Shown here piece by piece: positions 7,137 to 15,746 of a DNA stretch of 16,079 bases (the stretch's first letter is position 1; every line of letters begins with the position of its first letter). The translations under genes and the position numbers were made by a program. Below the pieces are notes generated by a model, which worked only from the letters and a program-made list of their open reading frames with translations, was not told the origin of the DNA and searched no databases. The DNA lies in NCBI GenBank assembly GCA_016256075.1, contig SDVU01000278.1, positions 1-16,079 of the forward strand. Reading direction: 5' to 3'. The DNA is from Dictyocoela muelleri (taxonomy: Eukaryota > Microsporidia).

Positions 7137-7545
7137 AAAAGCGGCTCTAAACTAGATATTTAGATTTTTTGGTTCTTGATGTTCAAATAAAACATCGCCA
7201 CTAATCTACCTAGAGATTATTTATAAGCTATTTTCGTATTATCAATGTTTTCTCGGGATACAGGTAATTAAAGGCTTTCTCATATTTTTTTTATTTTCAC
7301 AACTTATTTTTCCGAGATGCGTCGACACTTTCATTCAGCACCTAGATGTATCCCATCTGCTTCATCTTAAAAGATTTGGCGTTTTATAATCAGTTATAAT
7401 TCACTGGAATAACCTGATATTACTACTATAGTTCGAGAGTTATTACCCGATTAAGGTCATAAACTGATTATTTACTGAATTGACTCTTATTAATTCGAGC
7501 CTCGATTCTTAAATGTTATTCATGAGTGTTAACAACTTATATAAT
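7137..7545 (-). mobile_element. SINE-like repeat, copy E (reverse orientation)
   Basis: Read on the minus strand, this copy starts with a decayed head (GTTGTTAACACTCATGAA, then AAGAATCGAGGCTCGAA where GGCTCGAA replaces the B box, near 7488-7535). It follows copy A through CTATAGTAGTAATAT and GATGAAGCAGATGGG, the conserved core at 7231-7271 (TAATTACCTGTATCC), and CATCAAGAACC. The far 3' end is replaced by unrelated sequence. It is the only copy on the minus strand. Confidence 0.55.
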
Positions 7546-7612
7546 GTTATCCCTCAATCATGCTTTAAAAAATAATTAATTATAAATGTCAGTCTGAATT
7601 TTATGTGCTATT

Positions 7613-7770
7613 CTATTATAAACACAGATTTTATACCCTAAAAAGGAAAGTAAATAGGAAATTACAGGTATAAAGATTATGTAGTTTTTAGAGAAAATTA
7701 CAACATTTTATATTTGTAATTTCTTATTTACTTTCCTTTTTAGGGTATAAAAGTGGCGTTATATAATTAT
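7613..7770. mobile_element. Inverted-repeat MITE, copy 1
   Basis: Terminal inverted repeats of about 50-60 bp are built on TTTTATACCCTAAAAAGGAAA and GTAAATA(A/G)GAAATTACA. They flank a ~30-bp centre that includes GATTATGTAGTTTTTAGAG. The outer ends read ATTATATAACGCCAC on the right arm and a diverged counterpart on the left. The same element recurs at 10557-10711. It has no coding capacity and depends on a transposase in trans. Confidence 0.75.
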
Positions 7771-7811
7771 ACTTATTTTAATTTTATTAACGGTTTGTTT
7801 ATTTTTTTTAT

Positions 7812-7968
7812 ATTTTTTAAATAACTTGCCCTTAAATCATGAGACATTATAAAAACTTGACAAAAATAGTAACTACAGATTTATGTAAATATATAAGAAA
7901 TCAAAAGCGGCTTTGAATATCCTAATACGCCTCAAAGTATTGCCAGATCAGAAGTTTTTAATTTTCCG
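7812..7968 (+). repeat. 157-bp direct repeat, left copy, next to the MULE
   Basis: It runs from ATTTTTTAAATAACTTGCCC to TAATTTTCCG and matches 9603-9760 with about four substitutions and one T-run indel (about 97% identity). Its right edge abuts the MULE left terminus exactly. The right copy continues directly into the Merlin relic, so this block is probably the 5' part of that Merlin element. Confidence 0.85.
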
Positions 7969-8034
7969 CGCTGACCGAAAACTCACAGAAGGTGAGTTTT
8001 CAGTCAGCGGTAGTTAAAAAAACCGAAAAATCGA
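7969..8034 (+). repeat. Left terminal inverted repeat of the MULE
   Basis: It contains the palindrome CTGACCGAAAACTCAC-agaag-GTGAGTTTTCAGTCAG, followed by TTAAAAAAACCGAAAAATCG, and pairs with 9535-9602 on the opposite strand. It ends just before the transposase start. Confidence 0.7.
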
Positions 8035-8043
8035 CTTACCCAT

Positions 8044-9387
8044 ATGAAAGAAATAAAAATTATCAAAACACAAAGAAATAAAAATAAATTTATTTATGAT
8101 AATTATATTTATGTTTTTGACAGAGAAAATAAAGATTGTATTTCTCTGAGGTGTTCCAATTATTCTTTTAGAGGACGATTATATACAGATAAAGAAAAAA
8201 ATATTATTAAAATTGTAGAACATTGTCATGAGCCTGAAATTTATAAAATTATGAGGTTAAATATGAATAATAAATTAAAATATATGGCAATAAATACAAA
8301 TATTCCATTTGACGAAGCACTTATAAAGTTATCACTAAAATTATCTGATAATGAATTAAAAAAGATTGGAAATATAAATAGTATGCGTGATTATTATACT
8401 AGATTACGAAGAATGAACCAAAACCCTATTATAAAACACTGCGATGACATACTTGATATGTATAAATATACATATGACGGTGATTTGTTTTTACAAGATG
8501 ATACAGGTAAGGAAAATGAGGTAGAATTATAATATTTTATAGGAAACCCACTCTCGAATTTATTAGCAGATCAGATGTAATTTTGTGTGATGCCACCTTT
8601 AAATCAGCACCAAGGGAATTTTTACAACTTTTTGTCATACATGTTATGTTTTTTAATAAAAGATTGCCAGTATTGTATTCCTTTATGAAAAAGAAAAATT
8701 ACGAATCTTATACTTATATTTTAAATCATATTAAAAAAATAAATCTGGATTTCAATGGATATATAATTACAGATTTTGAAGCTGCTTTAACAAAAGCTCT
8801 TTTACATATATTTCCAAAATCTAATTTAACCGGTTTCAATTTTCACTTTTCGTAAATTATGTGGAGAAAGGTTCAAGAAGCAAACCTTGTGGTAATTTAT
8901 AAAAATAATGAAAATTTTCGAAAAATATTTAGATATTTATTGTATTAAGTTATATTCCAATTGATAGCATTACAAAGGAGTTTAATAATTAAAAATAAAG
9001 ACAAAAGAATATAATGATATTGAATCAATATTTTTTTTGAAAAAAAAAATTTAGGATCACAAAATGAAATTACTAAATCAAAAAAATTTTGGTCAGTCTA
9101 CGAAAGAATTTTAAAGGATATTCCTACAACAACTAATAGTGTGGAAGCATGGCATAAATATCTAAATTCATTTTGTACTAAAAATTCAGAAAATATGGGA
9201 AAAATAATCGATATATTGAGAATTCAAGAAAAAAACAAAATTGCTGATAAATAATCTTTTAAATGGGAAAATTCCTAATAAAAAAGGGAGCTCGTCTTTA
9301 AAAAATATTTTGTTAAATTATGAACATTATGTTGATTTTGAATATTGCGAATATTTAGATAATAATATTAAGTTTAAATTTTCTTAA
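8044..9387 (+). pseudogene. FLYWCH-type MULE transposase, disrupted
   Basis: This is a Mutator-family transposase that would cut and move the surrounding element. An N-terminal FLYWCH-like zinc finger is visible (about 8060-8225: FIYDNYIYVF, then CISLRCSNY, RLYT and a closing VEHCHEPE). The MULE catalytic domain follows: LCDATFKSAP (first Asp at 8589-8591), ITDFEAAL (second Asp), GFNFHFS, then IPTTTNSVEAWHKYLNSF (catalytic Glu near 9150) and a C-terminal tail to 9387. The FLYWCH part and the catalytic part are in different frames, with the shift near 8500-8530, and there is a stop after FHFS at 8853-8855 plus more damage in 8940-9060. All three acidic residues survive, so inactivation looks recent. 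The ATG at 8044 follows ACCCAT, the same start motif as the host genes. Confidence 0.85.
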
Positions 9388-9534
9388 ATTAATTTTTTTT
9401 ATTGAATTTTCATTTTAATTTATATTTGAAATTTGTTTGAATTTTAATTTGAATTTTAATTTGAATTTTAATTTGAATTAAATTTTTTTTTGATTTTTAT
9501 TTTTTTTTTCTTTTAATTTATAATTTATAAAATT

Positions 9535-9602
9535 CGGTGAGTTTTCGGTTTTTTTTACTTTTATGAACCGAAAACTCACCGAAGGTGAGTTTTCGGGCGG
9601 CC
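9535..9602 (-). repeat. Right terminal inverted repeat of the MULE
   Basis: CGGTGAGTTTTCGGTT pairs perfectly with AACCGAAAACTCACCG across a ~17-base spacer. A further GAAGGTGAGTTTTCGGG and the terminal CGGCC follow. Read in reverse it aligns with the left end at 7969-8034. Confidence 0.7.
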
Positions 9603-9760
9603 ATTTTTTTAAATAACTCGCCCTTAAATCATGAGACATTATAAAAACTTGACAAAAATAGTAACTACAGATTTATGTAAATATATACGAAATCAAAAGC
9701 GGCTTTGAATATCCTAATACGCCTCAAAGTATTGCCAGATCAGAATCTTTTAATTTTCCG
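9603..9760 (+). repeat. 157-bp direct repeat, right copy
   Basis: This is the partner of 7812-7968. It starts directly at the MULE right terminus and continues without a break into the Merlin relic, which makes it the copy in original context. Confidence 0.85.
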
Positions 9761-10470
9761 AAAGGAATTTCAATTATTTGGCAAGAAAAAAAGGGTATTT
9801 TTTACTGTTATTGTCATTGTCGCAATAGATTGTCAAGAATCATTGTACATATTAGATAATACAAGAATAACTTTAGAAAAGTCCATTTTTTTTTCCATTA
9901 TTATTTCCACAAAACCTTAATAACAAAAAAAATGTTAAGAGATGTAGAGTTAAGTCACTCAAAAATTACAAAAATGAAATAATAGATTGAAAATAAAATT
10001 ATGCTTTATAATAAAAAAATAAAATTTGTGGTATTGGTTCAATCGTATAAGTAGATGAATCGTTAATGGCATCTGCTAAATACGAAAAATTTAAGTATCC
10101 CAATAGACTTAGGTATTTGGAATTGTTGAAAGAGATTCGGCTAAGTGTTAAATAATGTTGTCTAAGATAGAAAAAATAAACTTCGAAAAATATTATTAAG
10201 GAAATTGTCAATGAAAGCGATATTGTATGCACAGACCAGGCTAAAATGTATGTATACTTAGATGAAATTGGATATATATATATTGATGAGTGTCATAAAA
10301 TTAATTTTGTGCATCCCGAAACCGGCTGTCATATACAAACTATTGAAAACTTATGAAATCACTTTAAGAAAAAAAACACATCAAATAGGGTATATGATGA
10401 AAGTATATGAAGTTTATTACGAGGCCTTCAGTTTTTTTTCAGAAATAACGCTGAGATGAAATTTGAAAGT
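9603..10470 (+). pseudogene. Degraded Merlin (ISXO2/IS1595-like) transposase
   Basis: This is a relic transposase of the Merlin superfamily. In one frame (positions 1 modulo 3), IGSIV-stop-VDES at 10033-10062 carries the first catalytic Asp (10054-10056), followed by KYEKFKYPNRLRY. SDIVCTDQAKMY follows, with the second Asp at 10234-10236, then INFVHPETGCHIQTIEN with Glu at 10345-10347. Spacing between the second Asp and the Glu is 37 codons, against 36 in the second Merlin at the window's right edge. A weak zinc-ribbon-like YCYCHCRNR lies near 9805. Several stops and shifts make it inactive, and the 5' part is duplicated on the other side of the MULE (7812-7968). Short ORFs overlapping it in other frames are shadows. 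Confidence 0.75.
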
Positions 10471-10556
10471 TTTATAGAGATTTTGAAATAAATTGTTTAT
10501 TTTAGTTTTTGCAAAATTATTTATTTTTTATATTTACGAGAAAAAAATGTTTTTTA

Positions 10557-10711
10557 TAAGATAATGCCACTTTTATACCCTAAAAAGTAAAGTAAATAAA
10601 AAATTACAAATATAAATATGGTGTAATTTTCAGATAAAAATACATCATATTTATATTTGTAATTTTTTATTAAATTTCCTTTGTAGGGTATAAAAATGTC
10701 GTTATATAATA
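10557..10711. mobile_element. Inverted-repeat MITE, copy 2
   Basis: Same family as 7613-7770: arms start ATAATGCCACTTTTATACCC on the left and, in reverse, ATTATATAACGACATTTTTA on the right, with GTAAATAAAAAATTACAAAT inside. The centre differs (TGGTGTAATTTTCAGATAAA). It lies just after the Merlin relic. A minus-strand ORF across it is a by-product of the inverted repeat. Confidence 0.75.
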
Positions 10712-10910
10712 TATCAGTACTGAATTCTTTTATGATTTTTTTTATCAAATTACAAAACTTATTTTGAGTGCATATAAAACTTATTTTTATTAAATAATTT
10801 AAAAATGCTTGTCAATAACAAATATTTTTTAAATTTTTAATTATTGACCATTTATTTGTAAATCCATTTTTATCAATTAAATGGTCTTTAATTTTTTTTA
10901 AAAAAAATAC

Positions 10911-11835
10911 GTGTTTTTCATATCTATAAAAGCACCCTTTCAATTCTATAAAAACATTTTTTTTATTTCTATAAAAACACTTTTTTATTTCTAAAAACAC
11001 TTTTTTAATTTATATAAAAACCTTTTTCATTTCTATAAAAACCTTTTTCTATAAAAACATTTTTTTTGTATAAAAGCATTTTTTCATTTCTATTAAAGCA
11101 TTTTAATTTTTAAAAAACACATACAGCTAAGCGCAAAAATCACCGCAATGATTTTTGAATGTAATAATAAACGGATAATTATAAAATTTAAAATATAATA
11201 AAAACACATAACTTTTTTTTAAAAAATCTGTCAACTGTGTGTAATTAAGACTTCTTATAGAAATTACACAATAATAAGTTATATATTATCCTACTATTCA
11301 TTAAAGTCTATCATCTTTTTTGTTGTCACTCTATAATGTGGCGGGAAATGCGATTTATATTACAACGAAGAGTGTTTTTAATAAGCAAATGTCTAATCAA
11401 GAAGATAGAACTCTACTGGTTTCTGATATATATATCTTTAGATAAAAATAAATTGCTTGTGTCGTTACATTCTAGATTACCAACATAAAAATAAAATAGA
11501 CTTAAATGAATACTAGAATAATATAGCACTTATTATTGCGTTTTCTCTATAAAGTCGCAATTATATATAGTTGAAATATTGATTAAAAAAATATGTGTTA
11601 TATTATATTTTTTAAATTTTATAATTATCCGTTTATTATTACACCAGAAAATCATTCGCTGTGATTTTTAGCTTAGCCGTATGTGTTTTTTAAAAATTAA
11701 AATGTTTTAAACGAGATGAAAAAATGCTTTATAGAAATGAAAAAGTGTTTTTATAGAAATGAAAAAATGTTTCTATAGAAATGAAAAAAGAGCTTTTATA
11801 GAAATGAAAAAGTGTATTTTAAGATATGAAAAACC
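10911..11835. mobile_element. Large foldback element with repeat-packed arms
   Basis: The left arm (10911-11220) and right arm (11586-11835) are inverted copies. The outer part of each arm is a tandem array of TTTCTATAAAAACATTTTT-type units of about 20-25 bp (about 10919-11105 and 11702-11830). The inner part is conserved unique sequence, including AAACACATACAGCTAAGC and AATAATAAACGGATAATTAT. The ~365-bp centre (11221-11585) has no ORF longer than about 40 codons and contains a small hairpin, TGTGTAATT...AATTACACA. This is typical of a foldback-type DNA element with subterminal repeats. No transposase is visible, so it is non-autonomous or a remnant. Confidence 0.7.
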
Positions 11836-12006
11836 TTGTAAATTTAATTACTGATTAATAAAACCACCATTTTAGTTCATGAATTATTAAAATATATTAT
11901 TAAGACTGAAAATTATTAAAAACTTAAATTTAAAGATTAATTTTTAAAGATTAATTTTTAAAAAATAATTGCCAAAAAACTTTTAGAACCAAATCATTTT
12001 ACTCGA

Positions 12007-13233
12007 TTAGGTATAAAGTTCTTGAGGATGACTTGCCTTTTTAGTTGTAAACACTTTATCTTTTGCTTTTTCAAAGTCAATCATGGTTACATGTCTTCTC
12101 CTTTCTCTTAATGCAAACATTCCTGCTTCTGTACAAATTGCCCGTATATCAGCACCTGTCATGTCTTCTTTAACAATTAGCGAATTTAAATCGACATTTT
12201 TGTCTAGGGTCATTCGTTTCGTATGGATTTGAAAAATTTTAAGTTTCGTTGCATTGTCAGGTAAGCCGAATTCGATTTTCCTATCAATTCTTCCAGGCCT
12301 GAGAAGTGCTGGATCTAAAACTTCAATTCGGTTTGTTGCCATAATGACCTTTATATCACCTCTTTTGTCAAAACCATCAAGTTGGTTTAGAAGTTCAAGC
12401 ATCGTTCGTTGAATTTCTCTTTGTGCACCTGAACTTACATCGTATCGTTTCATTCCTATTGCATCGATTTCATCAATAAAAACGATACTTGGTGCATGAT
12501 AATCTGCTAATTTAAAAAGTTCACGAACTAATTTAGGACCTTCACCAAGATATTTCTGGATTAATTCTGAACCAACAATTCGAAGAAATGTGGCAGAAGT
12601 TTGATTGGCAACTGCCTTGGCTAAAAGTGTCTTTCCAGTACCTGGAAGCCCGTATAAAATAACTCCTTTCGGTGGAACAATACCCATTTCAGTGTAAAGT
12701 TCCGGATTAGTGAGTGGTAGTTCAACACTTTCTTTAATTTCCTGGATTTGCTGATCAAGACCTCCAATGTCTGCATACGTTTCTGTAGGTGCTTTTTCCA
12801 TTTTCATGACATTCAAAAGTGGATCATTTTCGCCTTCTAAAACTCCAACAACGCTATTATCCCGGTAATTGCACAAAACAGTACATCCAGGTTCGAGAGC
12901 TTCACGATCAACAAAAGAATATATTGGAACATAATATTCAGGCCCAAGACCAACAGTTACAATAGCATGATCTTCATCTACAAACTCCTCGAGTGTCCCT
13001 AAACTTAAAGGTGACCCACGAAGTTGTTCAATTATTTTTTTATCTTTATCGATTTTTTGCGGATTATCGAAATCTAGAAAGGCGTTTTCAAGCTTTAGAT
13101 AACTTAATATTTGTTTTAGGTTAAGATGTCTGAGTTTGCATTTTAGAATTGGAAATGTTGTTGGCATCTTAGGATTTGTTTTGGAGTTTCTGGCATGTTT
13201 TCTTTTTCGAGAATTTAATGATGAAATATCCAT
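12007..13233 (-). CDS. RPT2: 26S proteasome regulatory subunit 4 (Rpt2, AAA ATPase)
   Basis: One of the six ATPases in the base of the 19S particle, which unfolds ubiquitinated proteins and opens the 20S gate. The 408-residue product aligns along its whole length with Rpt2: a basic N terminus (RKRKHARN), a coiled segment to ~65, the OB domain (~70-145, [17 protein letters not shown]), and the AAA domain with Walker A at 195-202, pore-loop KYLG (~227-230), Walker [11 protein letters not shown] (249-258), sensor TNR (300-302), arginine-finger region RPGRIDRK (312-319) and a C-terminal HbYX-type LYT. Walker A reads GLPGTGKT where Rpt proteins normally have GPPGTGKT. ATG at 13233 is chosen over a TTG four codons upstream because it follows ACCCCT. 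The usual MGQ myristoylation start is absent. Intergenic on both sides; transcribed alone. Confidence 0.97.
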   Translation of the reverse strand: MDISSLNSRKRKHARNSKTNPKMPTTFPILKCKLRHLNLKQILSYLKLENAFLDFDNPQKIDKDKKIIEQLRGSPLSLGTLEEFVDEDHAIVTVGLGPEYYVPIYSFVDREALEPGCTVLCNYRDNSVVGVLEGENDPLLNVMKMEKAPTETYADIGGLDQQIQEIKESVELPLTNPELYTEMGIVPPKGVILYGLPGTGKTLLAKAVANQTSATFLRIVGSELIQKYLGEGPKLVRELFKLADYHAPSIVFIDEIDAIGMKRYDVSSGAQREIQRTMLELLNQLDGFDKRGDIKVIMATNRIEVLDPALLRPGRIDRKIEFGLPDNATKLKIFQIHTKRMTLDKNVDLNSLIVKEDMTGADIRAICTEAGMFALRERRRHVTMIDFEKAKDKVFTTKKASHPQELYT

Positions 13234-13234
13234 A

Positions 13235-13238
13235 GGGG
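13235..13238 (-). promoter_or_regulatory. CCC-like start motif of Rpt2
   Basis: On the minus strand the start context is GACTACCCCTATG, with CCCC one base before ATG. It matches the motif in front of the other genes here and fixes the start at 13233. Confidence 0.5.
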
Positions 13239-13245
13239 TAGTCAA

Positions 13246-13500
13246 TGAAAATTAAAAATTATCATAATTTTAAATAAGTGTTGAGAATGTTAAAGATTTA
13301 AAAGTTTATTTTAAACAATAATTAAAATTAATGTTAAAATAAATCATTTTAAAACAATAATTAATTTAAAATAATAATTAATTTTAAAATAATAATTAAT
13401 TTTAAAATAATAATTAATTTAAAATGATTTAAGATGTTTTAAATAAATTTTAGATTGAATTAAGTTTTTTTAAAGAATAATTAATTTATTTTAAACCCCT
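13246..13500. repeat. AT-only tandem repeat upstream of Rpt2
   Basis: The core, about 13355-13425, is three to four units of the 18-bp string TTTTAAAATAATAATTAA, with looser AT-rich copies on both sides. It lies directly upstream of the Rpt2 start, so it covers that gene's promoter region. No ORF. Confidence 0.75.
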
Positions 13501-13624
13501 TCATTGGAATCACATTTACATTCTCAAGTTATCTAAAAATGTTTGATAGTTCTGGATTAAAAGTGTCAAATGAAAATTCAAATATTAAGATTCGATTATT
13601 TTTAAATATTTGTTGAAATAATTG

Positions 13625-13975
13625 AGAATAGCATTAAATGGCGAACAATTTATAGATGAAAATCAAATAGGGTAGCGTGAGATATTTAATTGGTACTTGA
13701 TCTAATATGACAAAAATATAAAATAATACATATAAGCGTATTATGATAGTCATGCTGCATCTCGTAAACAGTAATATTACGCAAAAATTTCTTGAAAAAA
13801 CTATAATTACCTGTATCCTGCTGAGTCATTGTTAAAAAGAAAATAGTATATAAATAACCACTGTAGTTTAAGAGTGATTAATAACGAACAATAATTAAAA
13901 GATGTTTAAAAATCATGTTTGATGACAGTGCTATTAATTATGAATATTGTCAACATAAAATATAATAGAAATATA
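13625..13975 (+). mobile_element. SINE-like repeat, copy F (strongly decayed)
   Basis: The head is lost or unrecognisable. Similarity begins near GAGAATAGCATTAAATGG, passes through TTGATCTAATATGA, and is strong only in the core at 13803-13847 (TAATTACCTGTATCCTGCTG, then AGTCATTG). It ends with GAATATTGTCAACATAAAAT near 13945-13965. It is the most diverged copy and shows the core best by contrast. Confidence 0.5.
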
Positions 13976-14164
13976 TTATTTTTATTATACATATACTTTC
14001 ATTGATATTTTTATCATTGGGTCATAATTTATTACCAATTTTATTACTAGTACCTTTAATTACATTCTAATAACAGTTATTTTAAAAATTGATTTTTTGA
14101 AAAATACTTAAAAGGTGGTAAATTTGTTACTAAAGCCTATTCTTTATGATCGAAAAAAATATTA

Positions 14165-14200
14165 CAGTGCAACTTCTATTTCGAGCCACGCTCTGCCATT
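14165..14200 (+). repeat. Left terminus of the pogo/Tigger relic
   Basis: CAGTGCAACTTCTATTTCGA follows TA, the target dinucleotide used by this superfamily, and resembles the CAGT-starting, TTCGA-containing ends of Tigger elements. The inverted partner (…TTGCACTG) was not found between 15480 and 15746. Confidence 0.5.
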
Positions 14201-15680
14201 GGGCATCTCGCCCCATACAAAAACCTCTATATTGAGGCGTTTTTTTTTACAAAAAAATTAAAGTTGTAAAACGGACTTAATTTTATAAAATTACAATTTT
14301 TACCCTCTTGTTTGTAGCAATATTAATTTGATATTTTTTCAACCTTAATGAAAAATTATCTAAAGAAGAATAAAAGAATTTTGAAAAGAATGTAATCGGC
14401 AACAAAAGATTATCTGAAATAAATTTAAGCAAAAAATACAATATTTATAAGAGAACTGTGTCAAGATATAAAAAAATATTCAAAATGCATGTGTTGAAAA
14501 GTCTTCAGAAGTGGAGATGTAAAAAGAACAAAAAGAACAAAAATCATTTGAAGAATTTGACAACCAAATATTGGAAGAGTTTATGCGATTAAAAACCAAG
14601 AATATACCAATAAATGGTCCGTCTTTATAAAAATAGCCTTGAAATTTCAACAAAAATGAAAAATTACAATTTTAAAGCGTCAAATGGTTGGTTAGATAAA
14701 TTTATGAAAAGACACACCCTATCATTTAAGAGGTTATCGGTAGAATATAAATCAGCTGACACGAATTTTTTAAAGATTTAAGAATAAATTTTGAACATAT
14801 GAAGCAAGTTTATAAGCCGATAGACATTTTCAATCGTTACGAAACGGCTTTATATTATAAAAGCATGTCTAACAAAAGCTATGTATTATCTACTGATAGC
14901 TGTAAAGGCATTAAATTTAATAAGACAAGGATAACAGTTTTATTTACTTGCAGCATGATTGGAGAATAATTAAAGCTCGTTGTTGTAGGTCATTTCAAAA
15001 GCCCTGTTCCATTTAAAAAATTTTTAACAGAAGAAATAGGTATAACTTATACACATGCTAAAAAGGCATGGACGACGATTAGCTTGTTTACTGCTTATTT
15101 AAAACAACTAAATCAGTAAATGATAACTGAATGAAGAAAAATCATACTTTTATAAGAAAGTGCACCATCGCGTCCGACTCTTAATCTAAGCATTGTTGAA
15201 CTTTTTTTTCTCAAAAAATACTACATGATTAATTCAATTATTAGATATGTTATAATTAAGGCCTTTAAAGATCATTATTTCAATGCTCTAATAAACTCGA
15301 TATCTCATGACATTACAAGCGATGAGCTTTCAGGATTTAATGTGATAAACATCAAAGACACTATTATTTTGATTTCAATAGCTTGGGATAATATTTGCAA
15401 AGAGACTATCACAAACTGTTTTAATAAAGGACTTTTAGGCGATAATACAGGACAAATATCAAGTGAAATTGAATAAAATAATATCGAAATAATCGTTGAA
15501 AATATAATCAACGACGTTTTTGAAGAGTATCTTGATTTCGTAATTGATGAAAAGAACATTATTGAAGTAAAAGAAGTTTCGGACACTCCTAGAGATTTGA
15601 TAAAAACAGCCTTGGCTTCTTTTTATATTATTTATCAGGAGTTGGGTGACTTTTATTATCCAATTTTTGAATTTTAAAAA
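14165..15680 (+). pseudogene. Broken pogo/Tigger-type transposon and transposase
   Basis: A relic of a pogo/Tigger (Tc1-mariner superfamily) element. Its left end is TA followed by CAGTGCAACTTCTATTTCGA, very like Tigger termini. The transposase follows in pieces: an N-terminal helix-turn-helix (about 14395-14480, RLSEINLSKKYNIYKRTVSR), a CENP-B type HTH (about 14560-14765, LEEFMRLK and KASNGWLDKFMKR), and a DDE domain (about 14790-15190, with SKSYVLSTD-like and CKG motifs, and VVVGHFKSP). The C-terminal IIKAFKDHYFNALINS part runs from 15225 and its traces continue to about 15677. Several frameshifts and stops break it. The first catalytic Asp of the N-x-DET motif is Tyr (14838-14840). No right terminus was found before the next element. 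Confidence 0.75.
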
Positions 15681-15746
15681 AAAATTTATTAACCCTTAAA
15701 AAAACTAGCCAAAATTTTTAATTTTTTTAATTTAAAATAAACATAA

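Larger units (their letters stand above)
7969..9602 (+). mobile_element. MULE (Mutator-like) DNA transposon, about 1.63 kb
   Basis: Its terminal inverted repeats of roughly 65 bp each contain a small palindrome, CCGAAAACTCAC...GTGAGTTTTC. The left end starts CGCTGACCGAAAACTCAC. The right end, read in reverse, starts GGCCGCCCGAAAACTCAC, and both then share an AAAAAAACCGAAAA segment. Between them lies one transposase gene in disrupted frames. No 9-11 bp target duplication, normal for this family, is visible; instead a 157-bp direct repeat flanks the element. Confidence 0.8.

Noticed and set aside
8504-8541. An intron (GTAAGG...TTTATAG) explaining the MULE frame change
   Set aside because: Removing it does not bring the catalytic domain into the FLYWCH frame, so a plain frameshift is the better reading.
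9705-9920. 71-codon plus-strand ORF
   Set aside because: It lies across the duplicated block and Merlin relic in a frame that does not carry the transposase motifs.
9999-10232. 77-codon minus-strand ORF
   Set aside because: It is antisense to the Merlin catalytic region and has no family features.
10262-10459. 65-codon plus-strand ORF
   Set aside because: It overlaps the Merlin motifs TDQAKMY...HIQTIEN in a different frame, so it is a shadow.
10554-11000. Two minus-strand ORFs (10554-10748 and 10812-11000)
   Set aside because: The first spans a MITE and the second reads through the TTTCTATAAAAAC-type tandem array; both are repeat artefacts.
13234-13245. Four-codon N-terminal extension of Rpt2 starting at TTG
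   Set aside because: TTG is an unlikely start in this lineage, and the ATG at 13233 has the CCCC context seen at the other genes.
15305-15586. 93-codon minus-strand ORF
   Set aside because: It is antisense to the recognisable C-terminal part of the pogo/Tigger transposase.
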